38,875 nt of DNA, taken from assembly GCA_002716045.1 (NCBI GenBank), contig PAZC01000035.1, positions 88,559 through 127,433 of the forward strand, read 5' to 3'. Made by a program: the position numbers and the translations under genes. Source of the DNA: Opitutia bacterium. Lineage in GTDB: Bacteria > Verrucomicrobiota > Verrucomicrobiia > Opitutales > Seribacteraceae. The notes under the pieces were generated by a model that saw nothing but the letters and a program-made list of their open reading frames with translations, had not been told where the DNA came from and did not search any database. The first letter of the stretch is position 1; each line of letters starts with the position of its first letter. This document shows positions 21,783 to 29,095 of the stretch, piece by piece.

Positions 21783-22646
21783 ATGAAACGGGCCACATTC
21801 ATCTTACTCGCCGCTTTCCTGTTTGCCGGGTGCGAACAGGTCGATGGCCTCAAGGATCAAATGTTCGGCGAGCAAATTGTCGAGGAGGCGCCCGCGGAGG
21901 AACCTGTGGAATCGGATGCCCCGGAAGTCCCGGAAACACCGGAAACACCCGAACCCATTGATCCTGTTGTTCCTCCTGAGCCCGAGCCCACTCCCGAACC
22001 ACCGAAGCCCCAACCCCCGGCGCCCGAACCTACCGGTCCGGTTCAACCCAAGCCTTCGCCCGAGCTCTTGCGCATCGTAAGCAACTGGCGGGCCATCCCT
22101 CATTCCGCTTTCCCTCGTCAAGTGACCTTGAGCCGGGCCTTGGACTTTATCGTACGCGACTCCACCGGCAATCGAGTGGGAGGAGTCAAAGCTCCCGCTG
22201 GGGCTCAGGTCGTTGCTTTTGAGCAAGTAGGCAACATGCTCAGCGTGGGACCCAATCTCGCTTCCCCCTATCGCACCTTGGTTGGAATGGATGAAACGGA
22301 TTTGAAGTTAGTGCTCACTTATGCCTACGAGCTTAACAAGATACGCCGCGGAGACGTTACCATGACCAGCGCTCCACGACCTTCCGTTGGCTCGCTTCCC
22401 GGTCGCCCCACAACGCGCCCACCTACAAGACCGACCACTACTAGGCCAAAACCCACCAGGCCTACTGCCAAGCCGACTCCCAAGCCTAAGCCCACGCCCA
22501 AGCCGAAACCAACTCCGCGGCCGGGCAGCACCAAGGACAAGGATTTCGCCCCATTGTTTGAAGACGTGCCCGCTCCCAAGGATCTCGGTCACGGGAAATG
22601 GTGCGTGTGCCGGGACTGCCGCAAAATGCGTGGTGTTGGCAGATAA
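21783..22646 (+). CDS. Proline-rich lipoprotein with C-terminal Cys cluster
   Basis: A 287-residue protein. A lipoprotein signal peptide ends at FAGC (Cys17). An acidic Pro/Glu-rich spacer follows (about residues 38-95, repeated ETPE, EPTPEPP and PAPEP steps). A folded domain of about 100 residues comes next (LRIVSNWRAIPHSAFPRQVT to YAYELNK), then a basic Pro/Thr/Lys-rich region with repeated KPTPKP. It ends with KWCVCRDCRKM, a CxCxxC cluster. The two spacers of opposite charge suggest that it spans the peptidoglycan. It is probably cotranscribed with the 194-residue gene 46 bases downstream. I do not recognise the central domain. Confidence 0.8.
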   Translation: MKRATFILLAAFLFAGCEQVDGLKDQMFGEQIVEEAPAEEPVESDAPEVPETPETPEPIDPVVPPEPEPTPEPPKPQPPAPEPTGPVQPKPSPELLRIVSNWRAIPHSAFPRQVTLSRALDFIVRDSTGNRVGGVKAPAGAQVVAFEQVGNMLSVGPNLASPYRTLVGMDETDLKLVLTYAYELNKIRRGDVTMTSAPRPSVGSLPGRPTTRPPTRPTTTRPKPTRPTAKPTPKPKPTPKPKPTPRPGSTKDKDFAPLFEDVPAPKDLGHGKWCVCRDCRKMRGVGR

Positions 22647-22692
22647 AATTTGATTGTCTAACAAATTGCGGTAATCGTAATTAGGAATCCCA

Positions 22693-23277
22693 ATGTTCAA
22701 ATCCAAAAAGAAAAAGAAGAAAAAAGAGATCGAAATTGGTAGCGTCATCCGTGAAATGGTGGCCTCCAAGGGCAAGAAGCGCCGAGTGGGCGAAGTCTTG
22801 ATGATCTTAATGGATCAGCCCGATGATCCGACCTTGGAGTGTGTCGAGGTCGATCCCGATGAGCTAACCTCTCGGACCAAGGGAGCGGATGGCCTCAAGA
22901 TGTTTCGCGTCAAGAAGTCGCGCGCCAAGCACTACACTCCACGCAAAACCCTTTTCAAGAAGAAGACCTACGAGAAAGGCACGATCGTCCGGATCAAGCG
23001 CGGGACGAGCATCAAGTATGGTCAAGTGGTTTGCTTCGTGCATCCGGACGGGCTCTACTCGACCTCTCATGAGCAAGGCTACAACGGAAAGGATTTCCTC
23101 GAGTGCGTGGAAATTTCCCCTAAGCCCGGGTTGGCTCAGCAAATGCAGGCCGATGGCGAACCCAAGCGTTTCACCGCCAACCCCAAGCAATGCAAGATCA
23201 TGGAAGTGATCACGACTAATTCACAGGGCGAGGATTGCACGGTCCGTCGGTTGAAGATCGACGAAGAAGAGGAATAA
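22693..23277 (+). CDS. Basic hypothetical protein with N-terminal polylysine (194 aa)
   Basis: ATG at 22693 with AGGA upstream. The first residues include seven lysines in a row, encoded by an A-rich AAA/AAG tract. The body has beta-rich lines (GTIVRIKRGTSIKYGQVVCF, DFLECVEISPKPGLAQ) that could form small SH3-like barrels. It ends in an acidic tail (DEEEE). There is no signal peptide, so it should be cytoplasmic, and the charge pattern suggests nucleic-acid or ribosome contact (inference only). The A-tract could cause transcriptional slippage. Function unknown. Confidence 0.7.
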   Translation: MFKSKKKKKKKEIEIGSVIREMVASKGKKRRVGEVLMILMDQPDDPTLECVEVDPDELTSRTKGADGLKMFRVKKSRAKHYTPRKTLFKKKTYEKGTIVRIKRGTSIKYGQVVCFVHPDGLYSTSHEQGYNGKDFLECVEISPKPGLAQQMQADGEPKRFTANPKQCKIMEVITTNSQGEDCTVRRLKIDEEEE

Positions 23278-23305
23278 GCCAGTCGCCTTGACTTGCAGGT
23301 GCCTC

Positions 23306-23569
23306 TCAGGAAGTTTTTTCAGTGGGCGGCGCTTCGCTCGAGACAAACCAATCGTCGATGTCGCTCTTGCGGACGCGAGCTATCTTGCTTTTCCGTATCA
23401 TGTAGGCTGATACTTTCCGGCGATGTCTCCTGCGGTCCTTGCTTTCGAAGGAAAAAGCCACCCATTTCATGCTCCACTTGGTTTGGACCCAGAGCACTCC
23501 ATAGGCATGCAGAAGGTATTCTATGGCCTCCACACGGTTCAAGTACCTTTCTTCACCTATCTTGATCAT
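23306..23569 (-). CDS. Small excisionase/HTH_17-like DNA-binding protein candidate (87 aa)
   Basis: An 87-residue basic protein. It opens with ERYLNRVEAIEYLL and ends with KIARVRKSDIDDWF. These resemble the first helix (YLxxxEAAEYL) and the last strand and helix (IRxSDLDxWL) of the MerR-like HTH_17/excisionase family, but about 35 atypical residues lie between them. That makes it either a diverged member or a chance likeness. No ribosome-binding site is visible before the ATG. It lies just beyond a strong hairpin terminator that ends the upstream HTH gene. Confidence 0.5.
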   Translation of the reverse strand: MIKIGEERYLNRVEAIEYLLHAYGVLWVQTKWSMKWVAFSFESKDRRRHRRKVSAYMIRKSKIARVRKSDIDDWFVSSEAPPTEKTS

Positions 23570-23643
23570 TTTGCGGTCGATTGCCTCTCTCTGTGGGCAT
23601 CAGGGAACAAGGTGCCCTCCCCGTTGTCCATTTCAAATAACAA

Positions 23644-23672
23644 GAACGCCGCGTCTTTGTGACGCGGCGTTC
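23644..23672 (-). terminator. Strong hairpin terminator of the HTH/coiled-coil gene
   Basis: A perfect 12-bp G+C-rich stem (gaacgccgcgtc with gacgcggcgttc) and a five-base loop lie about 35 bases after the stop of the gene ending at 23708. On the minus strand it is followed by a T-rich stretch (TTGTTATTTG), as expected for rho-independent termination. It would also act in the opposite direction. Confidence 0.75.
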
Positions 23673-23707
23673 CCTTTGAAATACTTTTTGCAGGGTATCC
23701 TTGTGAC

Positions 23708-24115
23708 TCAGCTCGAATAATCGCCTTTCTTGATCTTCTGAGCGGTGGCAATGGATACGCCTGCAGCATCCGCCGATGCCTGCAAGGTCTTCCCTGCCGC
23801 GAGTTCGGCCTGTACTTGACTGACGATTGCCGGAGTGACTTTTGCCCTGCGACCGGTAATACCGAAACGAGCGAAGAATTTTGAGCGGGTGATCGGGGGC
23901 AACCCTCGTACGTAACACTCCAGGTAATCCACCACTCCACGAAAGGTTTTTCGCCCGTCCTGACGTTTATGTTGAGCGAAATCTTCCTTGATAGCTTCGT
24001 ATAGCTTTCTTTTCGCTTCCTTTGTTTGCTTTTTTGCTTCTATTTCTTGCTCTATCTTGGACTGAAGTTTCTTCAGTTGAGCCAATGACTTATCTGCCAA
24101 TTCTTCGGTGGCCAT
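23708..24115 (-). CDS. Coiled-coil plus helix-turn-helix protein (135 aa)
   Basis: The N-terminal half is a charged helix likely to form a coiled coil (LAQLKKLQSKIEQEIEAKKQ). The C-terminal part contains an HTH of the resolvase/Sigma-70 region 4 kind: LAAGKTLQASADAAGVSIATAQKI, with a typical turn at AGVS. No recombinase catalytic part is present. A small DNA-binding regulator or nucleoid-type protein is likely. The 5' leader can form two mutually exclusive hairpins, one including the start codon (see findings). The flanks are AT-rich compared with the neighbouring housekeeping genes. It lies downstream of comM on the same strand but after its own AT-rich leader. Confidence 0.65.
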   Translation of the reverse strand: MATEELADKSLAQLKKLQSKIEQEIEAKKQTKEAKRKLYEAIKEDFAQHKRQDGRKTFRGVVDYLECYVRGLPPITRSKFFARFGITGRRAKVTPAIVSQVQAELAAGKTLQASADAAGVSIATAQKIKKGDYSS

Positions 24116-24144
24116 TTGTGTTCTTTGTCAAGGGTTTGGGGTAA

Positions 24145-24165
24145 ATTTGTCTGATTGAGACAAAT
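24145..24165 (-). promoter_or_regulatory. Inverted repeat in the leader of the HTH gene
   Basis: Perfect eight-base arms atttgtct and agacaaat with a five-base spacer, about 30 bases before the start codon of the HTH gene. It could be an operator (autoregulation by the HTH product is plausible) or an RNA hairpin. One arm, extended as acaaatggc at 24160-24168, is also complementary to gccatttgt at 24111-24119, which covers the start codon. Confidence 0.5.
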
Positions 24166-24220
24166 GGCATAAAAACAGGAAACAATGCCTTGTGAAAAGA
24201 AAAAAGTATGCATTTAAAAC

Positions 24221-24240
24221 AAAAAAATAGCTATAGCTAT
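24221..24240 (-). terminator. AT-rich hairpin with T tract after comM
   Basis: The palindrome atagctatagctat (24227-24240) gives, on the minus strand, a five-base stem with a TATA loop followed at once by seven T residues. It begins about 12 bases after the comM stop. The stem is weak but the T tract is good. Confidence 0.45.
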
Positions 24241-24252
24241 ATAACAGGTCAT

Positions 24253-25794
24253 TTATTGAAATAAGTTGCGATCCAAAGTCCTATATTGAATGGCCTCCAT
24301 CAAATGCTTGGTTTGTATGGCATCCGAGTGATCCAGATCCGCTATGGTCCGGCTTACTTTTAGTATACGGTCATAGGCTCGTGCCGATAGCTCCAGTTCT
24401 TCCATTGCCTGTTGCAGCAAATTGCCGGTTTCCACACTCAATGGGCAATGTTTTCGAATCAAGGCTTGGCTCATGCGGGCATTGCTGGCGATTCCCGGAA
24501 TATTTCTGAAGCGCGCCACTTGTTTCTTGCGGCATGGTTCGATGCGGGCCGCCATGTCGGCTGAGCTTTCACCGGGGGTGCTCGAGCGCAATTCCTTCAT
24601 GCGAAGGGCGGGGGCCTCGACGTGAATGTCGATGCGATCAAGCAACGGACCGCTGACTCGGGCCCGGTAACGCTGAATCTGGGGCACGGAGCAACGGCAT
24701 TGTCTCGACGAATCCCCCAAATAGCCGCAAGGGCAGGGATTCATCGCCGCAACCAGCATGAAGGAGCTTGGCAGAGTGACCTTCGCGGCGCTGCGTGATA
24801 TGGTCACTTCCCCGTCTTCCAGTGGCTGCCTGAGCACCTCCAGGGCGGAGCGCTTGAATTCCGGTAATTCGTCGAGAAACAACACCCCGTTGTGGGCAAG
24901 GGAAATTTCGCCCGGTCCGGGGATTGCTCCGCCGCCCAACAAGCCGACGTCGCTGATCGTGTGGTGCGGTGAACGAAAAGGCCTGCGGTAGGCCCGGCAT
25001 TCCTTTACGAAGCTTTGGCCCGCGGCCGAGTGGATGCCTAGAATCTCAAGAAACTCGTCCGAGTTGGGCTTCGGCAATATGCTAGGCAATCTCTTGGATA
25101 CCATGGACTTGCCCGACCCAGGAGGGCCAATTATTAGTGCATTGTGACCGCCCGCCATGGCCACCTCCAAGGCTCGTCTGAGGTTGAGCTGTCCCTTTAC
25201 TTCCGCGAAATCCACTTCAATTTCCGGTTGCGGTGGCTTTAGGAATGGACTGGATGAGCATGACAACGGCTCAATGGCACGTTCTCCCTGGAGAAAGCGA
25301 ACGGCTTCGTCCAGCGAATCCACGGGAATACATTCGACCTCCTCGACAAGGCAGGCTTCGTCGGCTGACTTGCGGGGCAAGAGCAGGCCGCGCTTCCCCT
25401 TTCTTTTGGCGAGCAAGGCCATGGCCAATCCCCCCTTGATAGCGCGGGTCTTGCCCGATAGTCCCAACTCGCCTCCGATCAGGTAGTCGTTGAAGCGGTC
25501 GGTCTTCATTTGGCCACTGGCGCCCAACATGGCCAAGGCAATGGGCAAGTCATAGGATGGGCCTTCCTTGCGCAGGTCGCCGGGGGCCAAATTGATCGTT
25601 GTACGCGTTGCGGGCAGGGCAAATCCGGCGTTGCTTATGGCCGAGGTGATACGGTCCACCGATTCCTTCACCGCCGCGTCCGGCAAGCCGACCAGTACGT
25701 ACTTGAGGTCGCCCCGCTCGCCCGTGTTCACCTCCACGGTCACGCTGGCAGCCTCTACCCCTTGAAGAGCGGCCGAGACGTTTACCGCGAGCAT
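24253..25794 (-). CDS. comM: YifB/ComM-family Mg-chelatase-like AAA+ ATPase
   Basis: ComM is a hexameric helicase that promotes branch migration during natural transformation; YifB is the general family name. From the ATG at 25794 it has 513 residues, normal for the family, beginning [15 protein letters not shown]. The Lon-like N-terminal domain contains [20 protein letters not shown] and APGDLRKEG. Then come Walker A GPPGSGKS (223-230), [19 protein letters not shown], Walker [12 protein letters not shown] (303-313), the CPCGYLGD zinc-like cysteines with CRC, and the sensor regions. The 38-codon upstream extension is not family-like. It suggests competence or recombination capacity. Confidence 0.94.
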   Translation of the reverse strand: MLAVNVSAALQGVEAASVTVEVNTGERGDLKYVLVGLPDAAVKESVDRITSAISNAGFALPATRTTINLAPGDLRKEGPSYDLPIALAMLGASGQMKTDRFNDYLIGGELGLSGKTRAIKGGLAMALLAKRKGKRGLLLPRKSADEACLVEEVECIPVDSLDEAVRFLQGERAIEPLSCSSSPFLKPPQPEIEVDFAEVKGQLNLRRALEVAMAGGHNALIIGPPGSGKSMVSKRLPSILPKPNSDEFLEILGIHSAAGQSFVKECRAYRRPFRSPHHTISDVGLLGGGAIPGPGEISLAHNGVLFLDELPEFKRSALEVLRQPLEDGEVTISRSAAKVTLPSSFMLVAAMNPCPCGYLGDSSRQCRCSVPQIQRYRARVSGPLLDRIDIHVEAPALRMKELRSSTPGESSADMAARIEPCRKKQVARFRNIPGIASNARMSQALIRKHCPLSVETGNLLQQAMEELELSARAYDRILKVSRTIADLDHSDAIQTKHLMEAIQYRTLDRNLFQ

Positions 25795-26168
25795 GCTGTT
25801 TGCAGAATAAAAAGCCCCATCATCTGAAAAGAAAAATGGGCAAAATGGTTTGGAAAGAACCATTTGCAAGCAAGAACTCTTCATCTGGTGATTTAGGTGC
25901 GGCGGCAAGAGGTTTCCGCCCGCTCTTTTCCTCCCGCTATGAAAGCGGCATGCGAAGTGGTGCCCGGAGAAGATGAGTGTGAATCTATATTTGATTTATT
26001 CCATGAGAATGGGCGATGGCAATTACTTCGCTCACATCGGCAAATAGCCCTCGCTCCATCCCCCTGACAACCCCCTAGCGCCTCACCCACGCGCGCGCTT
26101 TTTGGCGAAGGGGCCGAGCGGCTACCGTTTGCCGCCCCAGACACCGAGTGATCAATCACTCATTCGGG
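25795..26168. other. Gene-free stretch upstream of comM containing the distal att-like repeat
   Basis: I see no convincing gene here. It should hold the comM promoter and contains the distal copy of the 28-bp repeat (25943-25970). Beyond that copy the sequence is GC-rich with short C/G runs (26070-26150) and ends at the stop of the LRR lipoprotein gene. A frame of 88 codons on the minus strand has no protein-like pattern. Confidence 0.6.
25943..25970. repeat. 28-bp direct repeat, distal copy (att-like)
   Basis: Identical over 28 bases to 27375-27402. Thirteen of these bases equal the 3' terminal 13 nt of tRNA-Leu including CCA; the other 15 equal the flank just outside that tRNA. No tRNA body follows, so it is a partial copy, as left at one end of an element integrated at a tRNA 3' end. 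Confidence 0.85.
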
Positions 26169-26825
26169 TCAGAAGTAGATCTCGCAGTCCGGCAGGGCCT
26201 TCTTGAGCATTGCCTTCTGATCTTCGGGGATGGGGTTGCGGATGAGCCACAGCCGCTTCAAATTCGTCAACTCCTTGAGCGGGGAGAGATCGGAGATTTC
26301 GTTTCCGATGAGGTTTAGCGACTCCAACTTCGTCAACCCAGCCAGCGGCGAGATATCGGAGATTTCGTTGCGGTCGAGGTTCAGCACGGTGGCACCGCGC
26401 TCCTTCGCCTTCTTGATCTTGGCTAGGACTTCGAGACCGCCGTAGGGTTCGGGTTTGGCCTCTATATCGGGCCAAACCACTCCAAACTTCAGCCACTCCT
26501 CAGCCCTCTCTTTAGCCCTAATCTCGGCAAGCCAACGCATTTCCTCTTTACGCTTCCGCTCCTCCTCCGCCCTAATCCGCTCCTCCTCAGCTTCAATCGC
26601 CGCAAGCCTCCGCACCTCCTCACGCCTAATTCTAGCCTCCTCCTGAGTCTTCACGTAAGCATCAACGGAGTCGGCAATCGGGTGGCTGCAATTAGCACAA
26701 GCTTCTCCTGCCGATGACACTTCCTTTTTGCATATTTTACAAGAAACGACCTCGGGTATCTCGATATCCTCCCCACACCCTGCCAAAAGCAGGGCTAGGG
26801 ACATGGCTGCGATCAGTTTTCTCAT
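26169..26825 (-). CDS. Lipoprotein with zinc ribbon, coiled coil and leucine-rich repeats
   Basis: A 218-residue protein from the ATG at 26825. The signal peptide ends at LLLAGC (Cys17). A zinc-ribbon-like pair CKIC...CANC (Cys 29, 32, 43, 46) follows immediately, then a long charged coiled coil rich in Glu/Arg (about residues 60-105). At the C-terminus are two to three leucine-rich repeats of the internalin/SDS22 type (VLNLDRNEISDISPLAGL, LNLIGNEISDLSPLKEL) and a cap (IPEDQKAMLKKALPDCEIYF). LRRs bind proteins, and the lipid anchor puts it in the envelope. It follows the 52-residue gene by about 49 bases, and both lie inside the repeat-bounded island. Confidence 0.85.
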   Translation of the reverse strand: MRKLIAAMSLALLLAGCGEDIEIPEVVSCKICKKEVSSAGEACANCSHPIADSVDAYVKTQEEARIRREEVRRLAAIEAEEERIRAEEERKRKEEMRWLAEIRAKERAEEWLKFGVVWPDIEAKPEPYGGLEVLAKIKKAKERGATVLNLDRNEISDISPLAGLTKLESLNLIGNEISDLSPLKELTNLKRLWLIRNPIPEDQKAMLKKALPDCEIYF

Positions 26826-26874
26826 CCTGCAAGGCAACAAGCAGAATTGAGGCAGGTCAAGTTTAGGGATGGCG

Positions 26875-27033
26875 CTACTTAGTCTCCACGAGGATCGCGT
26901 CCCAGTCGGAGAAGTTTTTGTCGATCCCTACGATGCGAACATCTTGGGTGCCTTTCCCTGCCCCAAGGGAGAGAATGACGGTGGAGGCGAAGAAGAAGCC
27001 GATGAGGAAGCTCTTGTAGTCTATGGTTTTCAT
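26875..27033 (-). CDS. Small single-span membrane or secreted protein (52 aa)
   Basis: A 52-codon frame with a strong GGAGGG ribosome-binding site directly before the ATG at 27033, ending TAG at 26875. It starts MKTIDYKSFLIGFFFASTVI, a short polar N-terminus followed by one hydrophobic helix. After SLGAGKG it ends with a short exported-looking tail (QDVRIVGIDKNFSDWDAILV and ETK). It may be anchored by an uncleaved signal, or secreted. It precedes the LRR lipoprotein gene on the same strand, so a two-gene transcript is likely. It fits better than the 82-codon frame on the other strand. Function unknown. Confidence 0.72.
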   Translation of the reverse strand: MKTIDYKSFLIGFFFASTVILSLGAGKGTQDVRIVGIDKNFSDWDAILVETK

Positions 27034-27202
27034 CCCTCCGAACCTACCGCCCTCGCCGCGGCGGTCAAGCGCTGCAACTTCGCGCGCGCCTTATGTTTTC
27101 GCCGTTTGGCTCGTTAAAATGGATTCTCGCGGGGCGGAGCGACAGGATGTTTCAACAACCTACACTTTACCCTTATTGCCCAAAATTTTCCGCGTGAGGT
27201 AA

Positions 27203-27222
27203 TCGATATAGTACGATATCGA
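27203..27222. promoter_or_regulatory. Operator-like inverted repeat
   Basis: Seven-base arms tcgatat and atatcga separated by six bases, in AT-rich DNA upstream of the 52-residue gene. Its symmetry and spacing suit a dimeric regulator, but no binding protein can be named. Confidence 0.35.
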
Positions 27223-27261
27223 GCATGATGTGGACAACCCCCGCCCCCCTTGGCGGATTAT

Positions 27262-27295
27262 GTTGGTGTCAGTTTCCGTGCAATTTCTGACACCA
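27262..27295. promoter_or_regulatory. Perfect 10-bp inverted repeat with 14-nt spacer
   Basis: Arms ttggtgtcag and ctgacaccaa are perfectly complementary around a 14-base spacer. It lies inside the island about 80 bases from the tRNA-proximal repeat. It could be a regulator site, a recombinase or excisionase site, or a hairpin; nothing in the sequence decides. Confidence 0.4.
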
Positions 27296-27374
27296 AACTG
27301 CAATTCTTTGCCTGAACGCCACGCTTGCCCCAAATGTGCAATATTGGTCAAAAATCGTCCACAAGCCAATGTTC

Positions 27375-27402
27375 AAGCGGCATGCGAAGTGGTGCCCGGA
27401 GA
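27375..27402. repeat. 28-bp direct repeat, tRNA-proximal copy (att-like)
   Basis: Same 28 bases as 25943-25970. Positions 27390-27402 are the last 13 nt of tRNA-Leu on the minus strand and 27375-27389 lie just outside it. This fits the class of integrase target sites at tRNA 3' ends. Confidence 0.85.
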
Positions 27403-27476
27403 GGGACTTGAACCCTCACTCCTTTGCAGGAAACGGATTTTAAGTCCGCAGCGTCTACCAATTCCGCCATCCGGGC
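27390..27476 (-). tRNA. tRNA-Leu (anticodon TAA)
   Basis: An 87-nt minus-strand class II tRNA starting GCCCGGATGGCGGAATTGGT, with encoded CCA. The acceptor stem GCCCGGA/TCCGGGC pairs fully. The anticodon loop CTTAAAA between GCGGA and TCCGT gives TAA, which reads TTA and TTG leucine codons. A long variable arm and the T arm GAGGG-TTCAAGT-CCCTC are present. The 3' end lies in the 28-bp direct repeat and stays intact. Confidence 0.96.
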
Positions 27477-27535
27477 CTCTGGGAGACTTTGCATGGTGTC
27501 AGGGGGAAGGCTGGTTGCAAGCCGTAAGATGAGGA

Positions 27536-27551
27536 GAGCTCTTAAGAGCTC
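27536..27551. promoter_or_regulatory. 16-bp perfect palindrome upstream of the flagellin gene
   Basis: gagctcttaagagctc is a perfect palindrome followed by seven A residues, about 135 bases before the flagellin start. It could be an operator or a short hairpin. Further down, TAAG ... GCGATGAT (27601-27626) faintly resembles a sigma-28 flagellar promoter but the spacing is one base short, so I do not call it. Confidence 0.35.
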
Positions 27552-27685
27552 AAAAAAATTGGGCAAAATACTTGACGCGTAGGTAATATACGTGGAATTT
27601 TAAGTCAGTCGCACGGATGCGATGATTCATCGGCCTCGCCGGTTCTCCATGAAGGAGGGCTCTCGAGGCATTTTTTTTGCAAGTC

Positions 27686-29086
27686 ATGATCATCGGTCCA
27701 TCAGTCGGTTCCTCCGTAAACCTGGTTCACCAGTTCCAGAGACAGCGGAGCATTGAAGGGGCCACCCACCGTCTGGCCTCGGGCTCGAAGGCCAACCGTA
27801 TCGAGAGAGATACCGGAGCTTTTCATTTCACGGCCCGCATGGATGGCCAGATTCGCGTCGACCAAGCGGCTGCAGCGAACCTCAACAATGCAATCACTTA
27901 CGTTCAGACCCAGTCCGATGGGCTGCGTTCGGTGGACCGCGTGCTCTTCCGCATGGACCAACTCGCCATGAAGGCCTCGGACCCGACTCTGAATTCCAGG
28001 GACCGGATACGCTACCACACGGAATTCTCCAGTTTGCAAACGCATCTCGAGTACATGCTGGTGGAAAAATTCAATGACGAACCACTTTATGATCCCCAGG
28101 CAGCCCTGTACGCCGATGCTTATCCGGTCAGCGGAGTTTCGGACGGAGGATGGGAAATGCAGGAGCAAGAGGTCGACATCGGAGCCCTCAGTGGTGGAAT
28201 TCGTCTCTGGTGGAATCCCACTTGGCAGACCGATCGCCTGAAAATCTATCAGGGAGCCTCCATGCTATTCGACAGCGGCGAGTATCGGGCCCAGCACTGG
28301 CTGAACTATCCCGTCTATCCGGATCATCCCGACCCTACCTATCAGGGAGAATCCGAATTAAAAGGTTCGTCGGACCGGTTCCTGATCGAGTTTGCCCCTG
28401 GCTCCGTGAACGTCACCGAGGCTCCCGACAACGTTGGTGTTTCCCTGCATGACAAGGATGGCTTGAGTGACTTTCGGGCGGCGACTTCAGAGGAAGAATT
28501 CAATTTTTATTTTTCAAATGACACTCTCAGAAAACGGCTTACCCAGTACCAGACTGCGGAGGATTATCCCAAGAGCCAGGCTCCCAGCGGGGACAGCACC
28601 AAGATTCGTTTCGTGGTCAACGAGGATGCTGGAGGCTTCCCCAATATCCGTGCTCCCGGAAGCTCCACCGTCTGGGATTACCAGGCCGAGATCATCAAGT
28701 CGACCCTGCCTTCCAAGAGCGTGTTGGCCAATGCAGACGGCTCCTTCATGGAAATTCAAAACATTGGGTTTTCCAATCTCTCCGAGCTATCGCTGAAGAC
28801 ACTCGACGGAGCCTTGACTGCGATGGACGTCATCAGCTTGGAGCAAGAGAACTTGCGTTACCAACAGGGCGTCATCGGGGCCGAAATCTCTACCTTCCGC
28901 AGCCAGATCGACATGCTGGAGCGCAAGACCATGGTGGAGGTTGGAGCGGTTGCCCGCATCGCTGACACCAATTTCGCCGAGGAAACCACCAACTTGGCCA
29001 AGAACCTCCTGATGCGAGACACTTCGGCCGCCATCACGACCCAAGCCCGGGTCAATGCGACCAACGTCATCAATCTCTTGCTCTAG
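27686..29086 (+). CDS. Flagellin with unusual central domain
   Basis: The filament subunit, exported through the flagellar secretion channel. From the ATG at 27686 it has 466 residues. Residues about 1-140 are the flagellin D0/D1 helices (HRLASGSKANRIERDTGAF, NNAITYVQTQSDGLRSVDRV, DQLAMKASDPTLNSRDR). The C-terminal 95 residues are the partner D1/D0 helices, with ISLEQENLRYQQGVIGAEIS, RIADTNFAEETTNLAKNLL and TTQARVNATNVINLLL. The centre (about 145-370) is not a usual D2/D3 domain: it holds a beta-rich segment (SGGIRLWWNP, then DRFLIEFAPGS) that resembles part of the giant surface protein. No other flagellar gene is in the window. A TTG nine bases upstream is an alternative start. Confidence 0.88.
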   Translation: MIIGPSVGSSVNLVHQFQRQRSIEGATHRLASGSKANRIERDTGAFHFTARMDGQIRVDQAAAANLNNAITYVQTQSDGLRSVDRVLFRMDQLAMKASDPTLNSRDRIRYHTEFSSLQTHLEYMLVEKFNDEPLYDPQAALYADAYPVSGVSDGGWEMQEQEVDIGALSGGIRLWWNPTWQTDRLKIYQGASMLFDSGEYRAQHWLNYPVYPDHPDPTYQGESELKGSSDRFLIEFAPGSVNVTEAPDNVGVSLHDKDGLSDFRAATSEEEFNFYFSNDTLRKRLTQYQTAEDYPKSQAPSGDSTKIRFVVNEDAGGFPNIRAPGSSTVWDYQAEIIKSTLPSKSVLANADGSFMEIQNIGFSNLSELSLKTLDGALTAMDVISLEQENLRYQQGVIGAEISTFRSQIDMLERKTMVEVGAVARIADTNFAEETTNLAKNLLMRDTSAAITTQARVNATNVINLLL

Positions 29087-29095
29087 GGGAGCAGC

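Larger units (their letters stand above)
27034..27389. other. Gene-free stretch between the 52-aa gene and tRNA-Leu
   Basis: I see no convincing gene. It should hold the promoter of the 52-residue gene. It contains two inverted repeats (27203-27222 and 27262-27295), AT-rich patches, and the tRNA-proximal 28-bp repeat at its right edge. A 69-codon frame on the minus strand (27160-27369) cannot be excluded but has no ribosome-binding site or recognisable motif. Confidence 0.5.
25943..27402. mobile_element. Putative tRNA-Leu-bounded micro-island (about 1.4 kb)
   Basis: The interval between the two 28-bp repeats, the inner one overlapping the tRNA-Leu 3' end. It carries the zinc-ribbon/LRR lipoprotein gene, the 52-residue protein gene and two inverted repeats, but no integrase, so it is a remnant or a non-autonomous element (inference from the repeats). 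Confidence 0.5.

Noticed and set aside
25893..26159. 88-codon minus-strand frame across the distal repeat
   Set aside because: Ser/Arg/Gly-rich composition without pattern, spanning the att-like repeat; likely chance.
26869..27117. 82-codon plus-strand frame
   Set aside because: It overlaps the 52-residue minus-strand gene, which has a GGAGGG site and a clear hydrophobic helix; the plus frame is low-complexity and lacks a start signal.
27160..27369. 69-codon minus-strand frame inside the island
   Set aside because: No ribosome-binding site and no recognisable motif. It might be a decayed gene, but I cannot support that.
27570..27630. Possible sigma-28 or sigma-54 promoter before flagellin
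   Set aside because: TAAG ... GCGATGAT is only loosely like sigma-28 with a short spacer, and no GG-N10-GC pair with good context is present.
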